From contig NZ_JANIAC010000001.1 in NCBI RefSeq assembly GCF_024723255.1, forward strand, positions 1,379,548-1,443,547: a stretch of 64,000 bases of DNA, given 5' to 3'. Source of the stretch: Aestuariibaculum sp. M13. GTDB lineage: Bacteria; Bacteroidota; Bacteroidia; Flavobacteriales; Flavobacteriaceae. Position 1 is the stretch's first letter; each line of letters starts with the position of its first letter. Both the position numbers and the translations under genes were made by a program. This document shows positions 51,890 through 62,856 of the stretch, in pieces. The notes under the pieces are model-generated. The model was not told where the DNA came from. It worked only from the letters and a program-made list of their open reading frames with translations, and ran no database searches.

Positions 51890-53002
51890 CTACCATCTGT
51901 TTTCCCAATCTTTCCAAACAGGTTCTAGACCATTTTCTTGAAGCATTTTTGCAATGACTTCTGTGGAACGCTCATCTGAAATTTCAAATTGTTCCAACGA
52001 TTGGGGTTCAACAACATAACCACCAGGATTCGTTTTCGATTCGGCACTTAACGAGGTGACACCTAAATGCACAATGTGGTTTCTAAAGGTTTCACTTTCG
52101 CGCGTACTCATTGATAATTCCACGTCTTCATCCAACAATCTAAACGCACAAATGGTTTGCACTAAATCGCGATCGGTCATTTCAACTTTAGGTTCTAAAC
52201 CTCCACTATGTGGTCGTAGACGAGGAAAGGAAATGGAATATTTTGTTTTCCAATAGGTCTTTTGAAGGTATTTTAAGTGCAAGGCTGTAAAGAAACTATC
52301 GGCACGCCAGTCTTCTAATCCGAATAAAGCGCCTAACCCGATTTTATGAATTCCTGCTCGTCCCAAGCGGTCTGGTGTTTCTAATCGGAAATCGAAATTA
52401 GATTTTTTCCCTTTCGGGTGATGTTTTTTATATTCGGCTCTGTGATACGTTTCCTGATAGACTAAAACGGCATATAAATTAGCTTGAATTAGTTCTTCAT
52501 ATTCATTTTGATGCAACGGCTGAACTTCAATGGTAATGTTCGAAAATTGATCTTTAATCAATTCCATCGCATGTTTTATATACTGCACCCCAACGGTTTT
52601 ATTGGCTTCACCGGTAACCAAAAGAATATGATCATAACCTTTTTCTTTTAGGAAAGAAACCTCCTTTAAAATTTCGGCATCGGTTAATGTTCTACGCGGA
52701 ATTTTATTGGTCATACTAAAACCGCAATACGTGCAAATGTTTTGACATTCGTTACTTAAATACATAGGCACATACATTTGAATGGTATTTCCAAAACGCT
52801 TTTTAGTAATCAACCTGCTTTGCTGCGCCATTTGTTCTAAATATGGTTTAGCAGCAGGTGAAATCAGGGCTTTAAAATCTTCTAAATCGCGTTTGGTTTT
52901 TGCTAGTGCAAACTCCACATCCTGAGCTGTTTTAGCGTTAATATTTGCTAGAGTATCATCCCAGTTATAAGTATCAAAAATGCTTTGAAATGAAGTGTTC
53001 AT
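51890..53002 (-). CDS. thiH: 2-iminoacetate synthase (tyrosine lyase)
   Basis: The 370-residue radical SAM enzyme cleaves tyrosine to p-cresol and 2-iminoacetate for the thiazole ring of thiamine. The 4Fe-4S motif NECQNICTYCGFS (CxxxCxxC) is at residues 83-95, followed by VTGEANKTVGVQYI and the C-terminal PGGYVVEPQS. Length fits. It is the last gene of the thi operon, just after thiG. This route works with low oxygen and avoids glycine oxidase. Confidence 0.95.
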   Translation of the reverse strand: MNTSFQSIFDTYNWDDTLANINAKTAQDVEFALAKTKRDLEDFKALISPAAKPYLEQMAQQSRLITKKRFGNTIQMYVPMYLSNECQNICTYCGFSMTNKIPRRTLTDAEILKEVSFLKEKGYDHILLVTGEANKTVGVQYIKHAMELIKDQFSNITIEVQPLHQNEYEELIQANLYAVLVYQETYHRAEYKKHHPKGKKSNFDFRLETPDRLGRAGIHKIGLGALFGLEDWRADSFFTALHLKYLQKTYWKTKYSISFPRLRPHSGGLEPKVEMTDRDLVQTICAFRLLDEDVELSMSTRESETFRNHIVHLGVTSLSAESKTNPGGYVVEPQSLEQFEISDERSTEVIAKMLQENGLEPVWKDWENRW

Positions 53003-53009
53003 GATAATT

Positions 53010-53780
53010 TTAGCTTAAAAAACTGGTTAATGGGCTACTGGCTTCAGCGTGGTGTTTTACCGAAGCCAGTTTCGCATTGTAAGCCATACGTCCGGCTTCA
53101 ACAGCCATTTTAAAGGCTTTAGCCATTGCTACCGGATTTTTCGAAACAGCAATAGCGGTATTTACTAAAACAGCATCGGCGCCTAATTCCATGGCGAAAG
53201 CGGCGTGCGACGGACTCCCAATTCCGGCATCGACAATTACCGGAACATTGCTTTGCTCGATAATAATTTCTAAGAAATCCAATGTTTTTAAACCTTTATT
53301 AGTACCAATAGGCGCTCCTAAAGGCATTACACATTGTGTTCCAACGTCTTCTAATCGCTTGCATAAAACCGGATCGGCGTGAATGTATGGCATGACTACA
53401 AATCCTAATTTTACCAGTTCTTTGGCGGCTTTTAAAGTTTCAATAGGATCTGGTAATAAGTATTTTGGGTCGGGGTGAATTTCTAATTTAATCCAGTTGG
53501 TTTCTAAAGCTTCACGTGCCAATTGAGCAGCAAAAATAGCTTCTTTAGCATTGCGAACACCCGAGGTATTTGGCAATAAATTAATGTTTGGACGCATAAT
53601 ACTTTTTAGCATTTTGTCTTGTTCATTATTCATGTCCACACGTTTTAAAGCAACGGTAATCAGTTCACTTTCGCTTTCTATTAAAGCATCAGACATGAGT
53701 TGGTTGGAACTGAATTTTCCCGTTCCGGTGAATAATCTGGATTGAAATGTTTTATCTGCTATGTGTAATAAATCGTTCAT
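53010..53780 (-). CDS. thiG: thiazole synthase
   Basis: The 256-residue TIM-barrel enzyme forms thiamine thiazole phosphate from 1-deoxyxylulose-5-phosphate, iminoacetate and sulfur carried by ThiS. Motifs include FTGTGKF at the start, [53 protein letters not shown]. Catalytic Lys is in KLEIH. It lies two bases from thiE and seven from thiH. Confidence 0.95.
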   Translation of the reverse strand: MNDLLHIADKTFQSRLFTGTGKFSSNQLMSDALIESESELITVALKRVDMNNEQDKMLKSIMRPNINLLPNTSGVRNAKEAIFAAQLAREALETNWIKLEIHPDPKYLLPDPIETLKAAKELVKLGFVVMPYIHADPVLCKRLEDVGTQCVMPLGAPIGTNKGLKTLDFLEIIIEQSNVPVIVDAGIGSPSHAAFAMELGADAVLVNTAIAVSKNPVAMAKAFKMAVEAGRMAYNAKLASVKHHAEASSPLTSFLS

Positions 53781-53782
53781 AA

Positions 53783-54424
53783 TTAAAAAGTGTGTCGTTG
53801 TTCAAAAGTTGCTGATGCATTTAGTAACTTGTTGAAGGTTGAAATGTTATTGAAATTTCCTGTAATAGCACCAGACATGGCAATACCGTAAATTCCAGTT
53901 TGTAAAAGTTGTGGAATATCCTGTTCAATAATACCACCAATGGCAATTATTGGAGTTGTAGATTTTAATTGCTCAAGTATCGATTGATAGCCTTCAAGAC
54001 CTAAAATCGGACTTAAATTGTCTTTGGTTTTTGTAAACCTAAAAGGCCCTAAACCAATATAATCAACCTGTTTAGAGATGAGATTCTGGCAATCTTCAAG
54101 GGTATTTGCAGTACCTCCAATGATAAACCATTTACCTAAATGCTCGCGAGCTTCTAAAGGACAAGCATCGGTTTTTCCCAAATGAACCCCATCAGCGTTT
54201 ACAGCTTTTGCAATTTTATAATGGTCATTTATGATGAGTCGCGTTTGAAAATGACTTGTAATTTTCCGAGCTTTTTCTGCCGTTTTTAACAAGGTATTTT
54301 CAACCGTATTTTTTAGTCGGAGCTGTACCAATTCAGCACCGTGAGTACATGCCTTTTGAATATTTTCAAGATGTTCTTCAGGCGTGTTTCCTTGTGATAT
54401 ATAGTGTAATTTAGGGATATTCAT
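53783..54424 (-). CDS. thiE: thiamine-phosphate synthase
   Basis: The 213-residue TIM-barrel enzyme joins the pyrimidine and thiazole halves to thiamine phosphate. The usual residues are present: [10 protein letters not shown] near residue 31, [24 protein letters not shown], and [14 protein letters not shown], then IIAIGGI. Compared with its relative at 55245-55835 it keeps the substrate-binding motifs, so this copy is the likely true ThiE. It is in the thi operon. Confidence 0.92.
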   Translation of the reverse strand: MNIPKLHYISQGNTPEEHLENIQKACTHGAELVQLRLKNTVENTLLKTAEKARKITSHFQTRLIINDHYKIAKAVNADGVHLGKTDACPLEAREHLGKWFIIGGTANTLEDCQNLISKQVDYIGLGPFRFTKTKDNLSPILGLEGYQSILEQLKSTTPIIAIGGIIEQDIPQLLQTGIYGIAMSGAITGNFNNISTFNKLLNASATFEQRHTF

Positions 54425-54428
54425 AGTG

Positions 54429-55196
54429 TTATTTTAGTGTTTGATAGGCATGTTCCCCAAGTAAACTAGTGTTAGAATTTAGGAATCGTTCGGTGTAATA
54501 TTTTGCGAGTTTTGAAGCGTCTTCTAAAGAAAAGTCTAAAGCCAAATTTGAAGCTAAAGCTGACGATAATACACAACCGCTGCCATGTTTTTCTGAAATA
54601 GTTTCTGTATTTGGAGGAATATTTACCATAACAATGCGGTTATAATACAGTTCGTCCCAGCCTTTTTTATCTGTTCGATGTCCACCTTTTAAATAGATAT
54701 TGGTATAATTTGAGATATACTCGATCGTGTCCTGAATGTTTAATTCGGGATATAAATATTTAATTTCATCATAATTCGGCGTGATAATATCACAATAAGT
54801 CCAAATGGAATTTAAGGTATTTTGATGCGTTTTAGAATGAAAATCGAAACCTGCACTGGCTTTAAAAATGGGGTCTAAAACAATTTTAATTTCAGGATTT
54901 AGCTGCTTTAATTGCTTTAAAATAACTGAAAGAATTTCCCAAGATTCCATAATACCGATTTTAACAACAGATATAGAAAAACGTTCAAATAAGGTTTCTA
55001 TTTGATCAAAAATGATTTCAGGATTTGTCCACATGCAATGTTTGAAATCCATATCATTTTGAACAGTAATAGCGGTACAAACCGATAATCCGTAAAGATT
55101 ATGTGCTTCAAAAGTCTTGATATCCTGACTGAGTCCTGCCCCGCTACTCGGGTCGAAACCAGCAATAGATAATATGTATTTTTTGTCGTTTTGCAT
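54429..55196 (-). CDS. thiD: hydroxymethylpyrimidine/phosphomethylpyrimidine kinase
   Basis: The enzyme phosphorylates HMP twice. I use the ATG at 55196 (MQNDKKYILSIAGFDPSSGAG, 255 residues) because the longer start at 55229 lies inside a REP-like palindrome and would give MLKQVQHDNHF, a sequence known to arise from translated repeats rather than protein. Motifs are AGFDPSSGAGLSQD and EKHGSGCVLSSALAS, the ribokinase-type signature with catalytic Asp nearby. It is four bases before thiE. Confidence 0.9.
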   Translation of the reverse strand: MQNDKKYILSIAGFDPSSGAGLSQDIKTFEAHNLYGLSVCTAITVQNDMDFKHCMWTNPEIIFDQIETLFERFSISVVKIGIMESWEILSVILKQLKQLNPEIKIVLDPIFKASAGFDFHSKTHQNTLNSIWTYCDIITPNYDEIKYLYPELNIQDTIEYISNYTNIYLKGGHRTDKKGWDELYYNRIVMVNIPPNTETISEKHGSGCVLSSALASNLALDFSLEDASKLAKYYTERFLNSNTSLLGEHAYQTLK

Positions 55197-55208
55197 AAAA
55201 TGATTGTC

Positions 55209-55229
55209 ATGCTGAACTTGTTTCAGCAT
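55209..55229. repeat. REP-like palindromic repeat in the thi operon
   Basis: ATGCTGAA and TTCAGCAT, exact reverse complements with loop CTTGT, fill most of the 48-base gap between the TenI-like gene and thiD. The sequence belongs to the well-known widespread repeat that, when translated, reads MLKQVQHD. Only one copy is in this window. Confidence 0.7.
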
Positions 55230-55244
55230 CTTTCTTAATATATT

Positions 55245-55835
55245 TTAGAGCTTATTTTCGTAGTGATGAAACATCATTTTAAAATCGTCAATAGGCGTTT
55301 CACTTTGCCAAATGCCTCCTAAAACACCAACGCCTTTGTAGCCTAGTTTATCGAATTCCGATAGGTTTTTAGTGGTAACACCGCCCATGCCAATAATGGT
55401 TTTGTTAATATTATTCACATCAAACCCCTGTCCTTGATACCCCTGTTTTGAAATTGATGAAAACACCGGACTTAACAAGTGATAATCAAAATTAAACTTG
55501 CAATCGGTTAGTTCTTCGGGACTATGATAGGAACTGCTAATCGATATATATTGTTTTTTTCTTAACTTTTGAAAAGCTTCCGATGAAGTTTCACGTCTTT
55601 TGGCTTCCTGAAAGTGAATCCCTTTTAAATTAAAGTGTTCTAATAACTCATGAAATTCATGTACCACAATCCTATCATGATATTGTGTGTTGATTTGATT
55701 CAGGTAATCACAATAAAATTGAAAATCACTATTTGGTTTTCTTAAATGAAAGCATCGTAATCCTTCACGAAATAATTCATGAAGGATTATAATTTCATTA
55801 TCAAGTGTATGTTCAGGGGCAATTAGAACAACCAT
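55245..55835 (-). CDS. ThiE/TenI-like protein, probable thiazole tautomerase
   Basis: The 196-residue TIM-barrel relative of ThiE lacks the LIINDH segment of the true enzyme and the QLRLK motif (it has CFHLRKPN). Its SPVFSSISKQGYQGQGF and GMGGVTTKNL fit TenI, which turns the ThiG product into the aromatic thiazole tautomer. Because a complete ThiE is encoded two genes on, this is more likely TenI. It lies between thiC and thiD. Confidence 0.65.
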   Translation of the reverse strand: MVVLIAPEHTLDNEIIILHELFREGLRCFHLRKPNSDFQFYCDYLNQINTQYHDRIVVHEFHELLEHFNLKGIHFQEAKRRETSSEAFQKLRKKQYISISSSYHSPEELTDCKFNFDYHLLSPVFSSISKQGYQGQGFDVNNINKTIIGMGGVTTKNLSEFDKLGYKGVGVLGGIWQSETPIDDFKMMFHHYENKL

Positions 55836-55844
55836 ATTTTACTT

Positions 55845-57931
<2,087 letters not shown>

Positions 57932-58049
57932 TTACAATACATTTTATATTGTAAACCAAGGAGGAAATAATGACTTTGAAAAAAGATACTTCGCGAGGTG
58001 AAGTATATTTATGAAAAGGTGCGTTAGCCAGTATTGCAACAGTCTATTC

Positions 58050-58133
58050 AACTTTTCCCTTCGACGGTACTAACCGTATCAGGTTCAAAGGGTATGTCTC
58101 AGTTCTAAATTCATTTTAGAACACCCCTAAAGT
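58050..58133 (-). promoter_or_regulatory. TPP riboswitch (THI element)
   Basis: On the minus strand the leader reads TTAGGGGTG, then a hairpin arm, CTGAGA, ACCCTTTGAACCTGAT, ACGGTTAGTACCGTC and GAAGGGAAAAG, the ordered conserved parts of the TPP aptamer. It precedes thiS by about 120 bases. The leader between 57932 and 58050 would hold the expression platform. TPP binding should lower thi expression. Confidence 0.93.
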
Positions 58134-58141
58134 TTACAAGA

Positions 58142-58149
58142 CGAAGGTA
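58142..58149 (-). promoter_or_regulatory. probable -7 element (TACCTTCG) of the thi operon
   Basis: TACCTTCG on the minus strand has one mismatch to TAnnTTTG. Transcription from it would start near 58135, exactly at the aptamer's first base. Confidence 0.4.
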
Positions 58150-58182
58150 TTAAAAAATAAAGTGTTATAGCATAATATTTAT

Positions 58183-58219
58183 AAAAAAAAGGCCTCTTTA
58201 ATTAAAAAGAAGCCTTTTG
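58183..58219 (-). terminator. intrinsic terminator of the M1 peptidase gene
   Basis: AAAGGCTTCTTT (minus strand) pairs imperfectly with AAAGAGGCCTTT around an AATT loop, followed by an eight-T run. Confidence 0.8.
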
Positions 58220-58246
58220 AATATGATTAAAAAAAGGGTTTAACCT

Positions 58247-60091
58247 TTACATTTTATTGTTTTCTCTGTTAATATCGGCCATCATGTTTTTAGGGTCGAT
58301 TTGTACCGATTTAACTGCTTTATTTGCTTTTAGCGTATACACAGGATACGCCCAGGCCCAGTCTGCTGCAATGGTTGCTGAAGTTGGTTTTTCACCGCGC
58401 ATCATTTGTAATGGAATATAGAAATCTTCGGTTGTTCCGTCAGTATATGTTACTGTTAAATCAATAGGCATTGGCATTAAACCAATACGTTCAAGAATAA
58501 TATTATCACCGTTAATCACTTTCACACCATAATCGATAGTATTTGTGGTGCGTGTCCAGTCGTTTAGATACCAGTCTAATTCAAGACCTGAAACTTTTTC
58601 AGCCACTCTAATAAAATCAGTACGTGTTGGGTGTTTAAAAGACCAGTCTTTAAAATATTGTTTTATGGTTTCTTTTTGATTGGCTTCACCAATAACATAA
58701 GCCAACTGGTTTAAAAACACATACCCTTTATAGTACGCTGCAATAGATGATGAACGGTTGAAGTTGAATCTGTCGGCGTGGGTGGTTTGTGGTTGCTCTG
58801 TTCCCGATTTAGCATACGAAAAATACACTTTATATACACGTTGTGTCGCTTCTTCAAAAGAAGTATTTAAAATTTGACTTCCGGCTAATTCACCAAAATA
58901 TTCCGTGAACCCTTCATCCATCCAGTAGTTTGTTAACTCGTTAGTTGCTAATAAAAACTGAAACCAGGTGTGTGCCATTTCGTGAGCTGTTACACCAAAT
59001 AATCCATCAAAAGTACCTTCACCAAGAATTAAAGTACACATAGCATACTCCATTCCGCCGTCACCACCTTGAATAACTGAGTATTGTTTATAAGGATATT
59101 GCCCAACATTAGCACTGTAAAATTGCATCAACTCAACGGCTTTTTTCTGAAGTTTTTTCCAGTTATCAAGCTTATCCTTAGCCATGGTTTTCTTGTATAA
59201 GAAATGTAAAAGTGGCCCATTAGGAACCTGCATGGTGTCGTGGTTATATTCCGGATCGGCAGCCCATGTAAAATCATGTACATTGGGTGCTACAAAATGC
59301 CAGGTTAATTTATCGCCAGTTGGACGATTTACCGTAGATGTTTCATACCCATACCCTATTTCATTTGGGTTTTGAAGGTATCCGGTTCCTCCTACTACAT
59401 AGTTTTTATCAATATGAAGTGTGACATCGAAATTACCCCAAACGCCGTGAAATTCACGACCAATATATGGGTCGGTGTGCCAGCCTTCGTAATCGTATTC
59501 AGCTAATTTAGGATACCATTGAGACATTGAAAGTGCTACGCCTTCGTTGTTGTTACGTCCTGTACGACGAATTTGCACAGGTACTTGTGCATCGTAAACC
59601 ATGTCGAAAGTTACGCTTTCACCTGGTTGAATAGGTTTGTCCAGGTTAACTTCTAAAACAGTTCCAACAGTATCGTAAGTTAAAGCCGTTCCATTTTGTT
59701 TTAATGAGTTTACTTTAATATATCCGATTTCATCAGGACCAAGTTTACTAATGCGATCTTTTACACGACCATCAGGATCTGCAATAGTACGAGAACGTAC
59801 GTCCATTTCACTTCCTGGTTGAAAGGCATTAAAATATAAATGGTAAAAAACTTTATTTAAAACATCTGGAGAATTATTTGTGTAAACTAAGGTTTGCTTT
59901 CCTTTGTATTGATAGTTGTTTACATCCATATCAATATCCATAGTGTAATCTACATGTTGTTGCCAGTATGTTGATGTAGCCGGTGTATTCGGTATTACCG
60001 GTACAGTTGGTGTAATGGTAGCATATTCTTTAGAACCACCACAAGATGCCAGTAAAGACAAGCTTAAAATAGAGATAAAAAATTGTTTCAT
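58247..60091 (-). CDS. M1 family metallopeptidase, lipoprotein
   Basis: The 614-residue protein has a lipoprotein signal (SLLASCGG, cysteine at 17) and a gluzincin aminopeptidase domain with the zinc site TAHEMAHTW (His370, Glu371, His374) and the third ligand Glu393 in MDEGFTEYF; GGMEYA (345-350) is the substrate-binding GxMEN-type motif. It likely removes N-terminal residues from peptides at the cell envelope. The N-terminal beta domain and the C-terminal tail are complete. It is monocistronic between two strong terminators. Confidence 0.92.
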   Translation of the reverse strand: MKQFFISILSLSLLASCGGSKEYATITPTVPVIPNTPATSTYWQQHVDYTMDIDMDVNNYQYKGKQTLVYTNNSPDVLNKVFYHLYFNAFQPGSEMDVRSRTIADPDGRVKDRISKLGPDEIGYIKVNSLKQNGTALTYDTVGTVLEVNLDKPIQPGESVTFDMVYDAQVPVQIRRTGRNNNEGVALSMSQWYPKLAEYDYEGWHTDPYIGREFHGVWGNFDVTLHIDKNYVVGGTGYLQNPNEIGYGYETSTVNRPTGDKLTWHFVAPNVHDFTWAADPEYNHDTMQVPNGPLLHFLYKKTMAKDKLDNWKKLQKKAVELMQFYSANVGQYPYKQYSVIQGGDGGMEYAMCTLILGEGTFDGLFGVTAHEMAHTWFQFLLATNELTNYWMDEGFTEYFGELAGSQILNTSFEEATQRVYKVYFSYAKSGTEQPQTTHADRFNFNRSSSIAAYYKGYVFLNQLAYVIGEANQKETIKQYFKDWSFKHPTRTDFIRVAEKVSGLELDWYLNDWTRTTNTIDYGVKVINGDNIILERIGLMPMPIDLTVTYTDGTTEDFYIPLQMMRGEKPTSATIAADWAWAYPVYTLKANKAVKSVQIDPKNMMADINRENNKM

Positions 60092-60150
60092 CAGGGGGAT
60101 TTTTAATTGAGTAGTTAAACGTACTGTTCTTTGAACAAAATACCAAAAGG

Positions 60151-60192
60151 TCTATACAAAAAAAGAGGCTTAAGCCTCTTTTTTTGTATAGA
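60151..60192. terminator. terminator inside a 42-bp perfect palindrome, after the S8 gene
   Basis: GAGGCTT and AAGCCTC meet with no loop bases left over and are flanked by A7 and T7 and then TCTATAC/GTATAGA, so the whole 42 bases equal their own reverse complement. On the minus strand it terminates the subtilase gene; the plus strand could also be terminated. Confidence 0.88.
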
Positions 60193-60202
60193 ATATCTTC
60201 TT

Positions 60203-61816
60203 TTATTTAGCTGAAGATTCTTTTGCAGCCATAATTAATGCATTGTAAGCGTTAACTATTCTACCAGAAGTTGTTAACTCGCTAAATGGTCTAACATCGT
60301 TAGTATCACCAGCAACAACAACTTTAAGGTTTAATGGTAAACCAGAATCTAAGATAATTTGTTTTACCTGACCTGCATTTAAATCTGGGAAATGAGAACG
60401 AATTAAAGCAGCAACACCAGCTACAGCAGGAGCAGCCATAGATGTACCTCCTTTAGTATCGTATTCATTTTCTGGAGTTGTAGAGTAAATTTTAGCACCA
60501 GGAGCAAATACGTCTACATTCTTTTTACCGTAGTTAGAGAAACCAGCTAATAAACCTGATCCGTATTTAGGCTCTAAAGCACCAACTCTAATGTAGTTGT
60601 TTGCAATTTCAACATAGTTTACGTTATCGTCAGGGAAGTTTGGTTTTACATCAACATCTTTACTTTCGTTACCAGCAGCATGAACAAAAACTACATCGTG
60701 ATCGGCAGCATATTTAATAGCTTCACGTACCCAGTCGCTGTGTGGAGAATAACTTTTTCCAAAACTTCCGTTAATTACTTTTGCTCCGTTATCTACAGCG
60801 TAACGAATAGCTAAAGCGATATCTTTGTCGTACTCATCACCATTTGGAATAGCTCTTACAGACATAATTTGTACGTTGTTTGCAACACCGTCTACACCTA
60901 AACCATTACCACGCTCTGCAGCAATAATACCAGCTACGTGTGTACCGTGACTTTCTGATTTTTTTACAGGTTTAACGTTTCCGTTACCATAAAATTTAGT
61001 CGACATATCGTCTGGGTTATCACCAGTAACACGACCGTTAAAGTTCACGTTTAGGTTGTAGTTTAAACGATCAGCAAAATGCTCTAAACCACTGTTGATT
61101 TCTTCTTTAGCTTCTTGAATAGAATCTAAACCGTTACCGAACATGAACTTAGCCATTTGTACAGCTTTGTTTAAATCTTCGTCAGTTGTAGCGCCAATAG
61201 CGTTAATGTCTTCTTTTGTATAATCTGCTTTACCAAAATGTTTAGCAAATGTTTCATCGGCAGCTTTTAACTGCGCATAAATTTGCTCATAACGCATTTT
61301 TCTGTCATTCCATTTTTGGAATTCTTCGTCGTATTCAGCTTTAGCAGCAGCGTATTGTGGGTTGCTTGTATCTCCTTTAGCAACAATACGAGTAAGCTCT
61401 AATTGCTCGTCGTAACCATCACCTAAGAAATTCCATCCGTGAACATCATCAATGTAACCGTTTTTATCGTCGTCAATACCGTTTCCAGGAATTTCATCTT
61501 CGTTAGTCCAAAGCACATCATTTAAATCTTCATGATCAATATCAATACCAGAATCGATAACCGCAACGATAACACTAGCTCCTTTTTTATTCTTAAGTAA
61601 CTCTTCGTATGCTTTTTCAACACTCATTCCAGGAATGGTATCTTTTACTAAATCTAAATGTCCCCAAGTGTGTTTTTCTTTTTCGGTTAATTCAGAAACT
61701 TTTAATGGCGAAGAATCGACATTTTCAACAGGAGTTGATATAAAACTAGAGCCACCGCAACCAGATAATATGGCAGTTGCAGTAACCGTTAATGATAATC
61801 TTTGAATTGTTTTCAT
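60203..61816 (-). CDS. S8 family subtilisin-like serine protease, lipoprotein
   Basis: The 537-residue protein has a lipoprotein signal (LSGC, cysteine at residue 20) and the full catalytic triad: Asp88 in VIDSGIDIDHEDL, His290 in SHGTHVAGII, and Ser in GGTSMAAPAVAG near residue 464. Between Asp and His there are about 200 residues instead of the usual 30-40, mostly charged helices with KWNDRKMRYEQIYAQL. It is likely an envelope protease. It ends at a palindromic terminator and lies 29 bases after the MBL gene. Confidence 0.92.
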   Translation of the reverse strand: MKTIQRLSLTVTATAILSGCGGSSFISTPVENVDSSPLKVSELTEKEKHTWGHLDLVKDTIPGMSVEKAYEELLKNKKGASVIVAVIDSGIDIDHEDLNDVLWTNEDEIPGNGIDDDKNGYIDDVHGWNFLGDGYDEQLELTRIVAKGDTSNPQYAAAKAEYDEEFQKWNDRKMRYEQIYAQLKAADETFAKHFGKADYTKEDINAIGATTDEDLNKAVQMAKFMFGNGLDSIQEAKEEINSGLEHFADRLNYNLNVNFNGRVTGDNPDDMSTKFYGNGNVKPVKKSESHGTHVAGIIAAERGNGLGVDGVANNVQIMSVRAIPNGDEYDKDIALAIRYAVDNGAKVINGSFGKSYSPHSDWVREAIKYAADHDVVFVHAAGNESKDVDVKPNFPDDNVNYVEIANNYIRVGALEPKYGSGLLAGFSNYGKKNVDVFAPGAKIYSTTPENEYDTKGGTSMAAPAVAGVAALIRSHFPDLNAGQVKQIILDSGLPLNLKVVVAGDTNDVRPFSELTTSGRIVNAYNALIMAAKESSAK

Positions 61817-61845
61817 TTTGATTGTAATTAATTTAATCTAATTTT

Positions 61846-62706
61846 TTATTTGAATATATCCTCGGCAGTGAAGACTTCATTTAATCGAACACCTTTTTCG
61901 GTATGTTGAACCGTGATAATCTGGTTGTGTGCATCGTGCTCTAAAAACAAGTAGAAGTTTTGGTCTGCTGCGAGGTTTAAGAATTTTTCCTTTTCATCAA
62001 GAGTTAATAACGGACGGGTATCGTAACCCATCACGTATGGTAAAGGTAAATGGCCTGCTGTTGGTAGTAAATCTGCCATAAAAGCAATGGTTTTACCTTG
62101 ATATTGAATAAGCGGAATCATTTGTTTTTCGGTGTGGCCGTCGGCAAAAAAGATGTCGAAACCTAATTCCGATTGTTTTAAAAGATCACCTTTAGGAAGC
62201 GACGTAAACTTTAATTGTCCGCTTTCTTCCATAGGTAGTAAGTTTTCTTTTAAAAATGAAGCCTGTTCTCTACGATTAGGATTCACAGCCCATTGCCAGT
62301 GGTTTTCATTACTCCAGAACTGTGCATTTTTAAAGGCAGGCTCGTAACCGGTACGGTCTTTATTCCATTGGATAGCACCTCCACTATGGTCGAAATGTAA
62401 ATGCGTTAAAAACACATCGGTAATATCATCGCGATGAAATCCGTAATGCTTTAAGGATTTATCGATGCTATCATCACCCCATAAGTGGTAATATCCGAAA
62501 AATTTATCTGATTGTTTGTTACCCATTCCGGTATCGATTAACGTCAATCGATCGCCGTCTTCAACAAGTAAACAGCGTGCAGCAATATCAATCATATTGT
62601 TAGCATCGGCAGGGTTGGTTTTTTGCCATATAGATTTTGGAACAACACCAAACATAGCGCCACCATCCAGCTTAAAATTACCAGCGTTTATTGGGTATAA
62701 CTTCAT
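61846..62706 (-). CDS. metallo-beta-lactamase-fold hydrolase
   Basis: The 286-residue cytoplasmic protein carries the MBL zinc motif FLTHLHFDHSGG (HxHxDH), the DTGMGNKQSDKF segment and a C-terminal FADGHTEKQMIPLIQYQGK and FLEHDAHNQI. Length and pattern fit the quorum-quenching lactonase/alkylsulfatase-like branch. The natural substrate cannot be told from sequence. It is upstream of the S8 gene with 29 bases between and may be cotranscribed. Confidence 0.85.
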   Translation of the reverse strand: MKLYPINAGNFKLDGGAMFGVVPKSIWQKTNPADANNMIDIAARCLLVEDGDRLTLIDTGMGNKQSDKFFGYYHLWGDDSIDKSLKHYGFHRDDITDVFLTHLHFDHSGGAIQWNKDRTGYEPAFKNAQFWSNENHWQWAVNPNRREQASFLKENLLPMEESGQLKFTSLPKGDLLKQSELGFDIFFADGHTEKQMIPLIQYQGKTIAFMADLLPTAGHLPLPYVMGYDTRPLLTLDEKEKFLNLAADQNFYLFLEHDAHNQIITVQHTEKGVRLNEVFTAEDIFK

Positions 62707-62856
62707 AAGTGGTGCAAATTACTAAAAATAGACTAATTGCTTAAAAATGTTAAGAATATATTATGAATTAAATAACATAATGTTATGGCTATGAGTACTG
62801 CTATTTAAACCATTAACTTAAAATGGAATTTAAAAGTTATTATTCCTTTTGAGCTG

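Noticed and set aside
55197-55229. Longer thiD start (MLKQVQHDNHF)
   Set aside because: The extra residues come from a palindromic repeat; the ATG at 55196 gives the normal N terminus.
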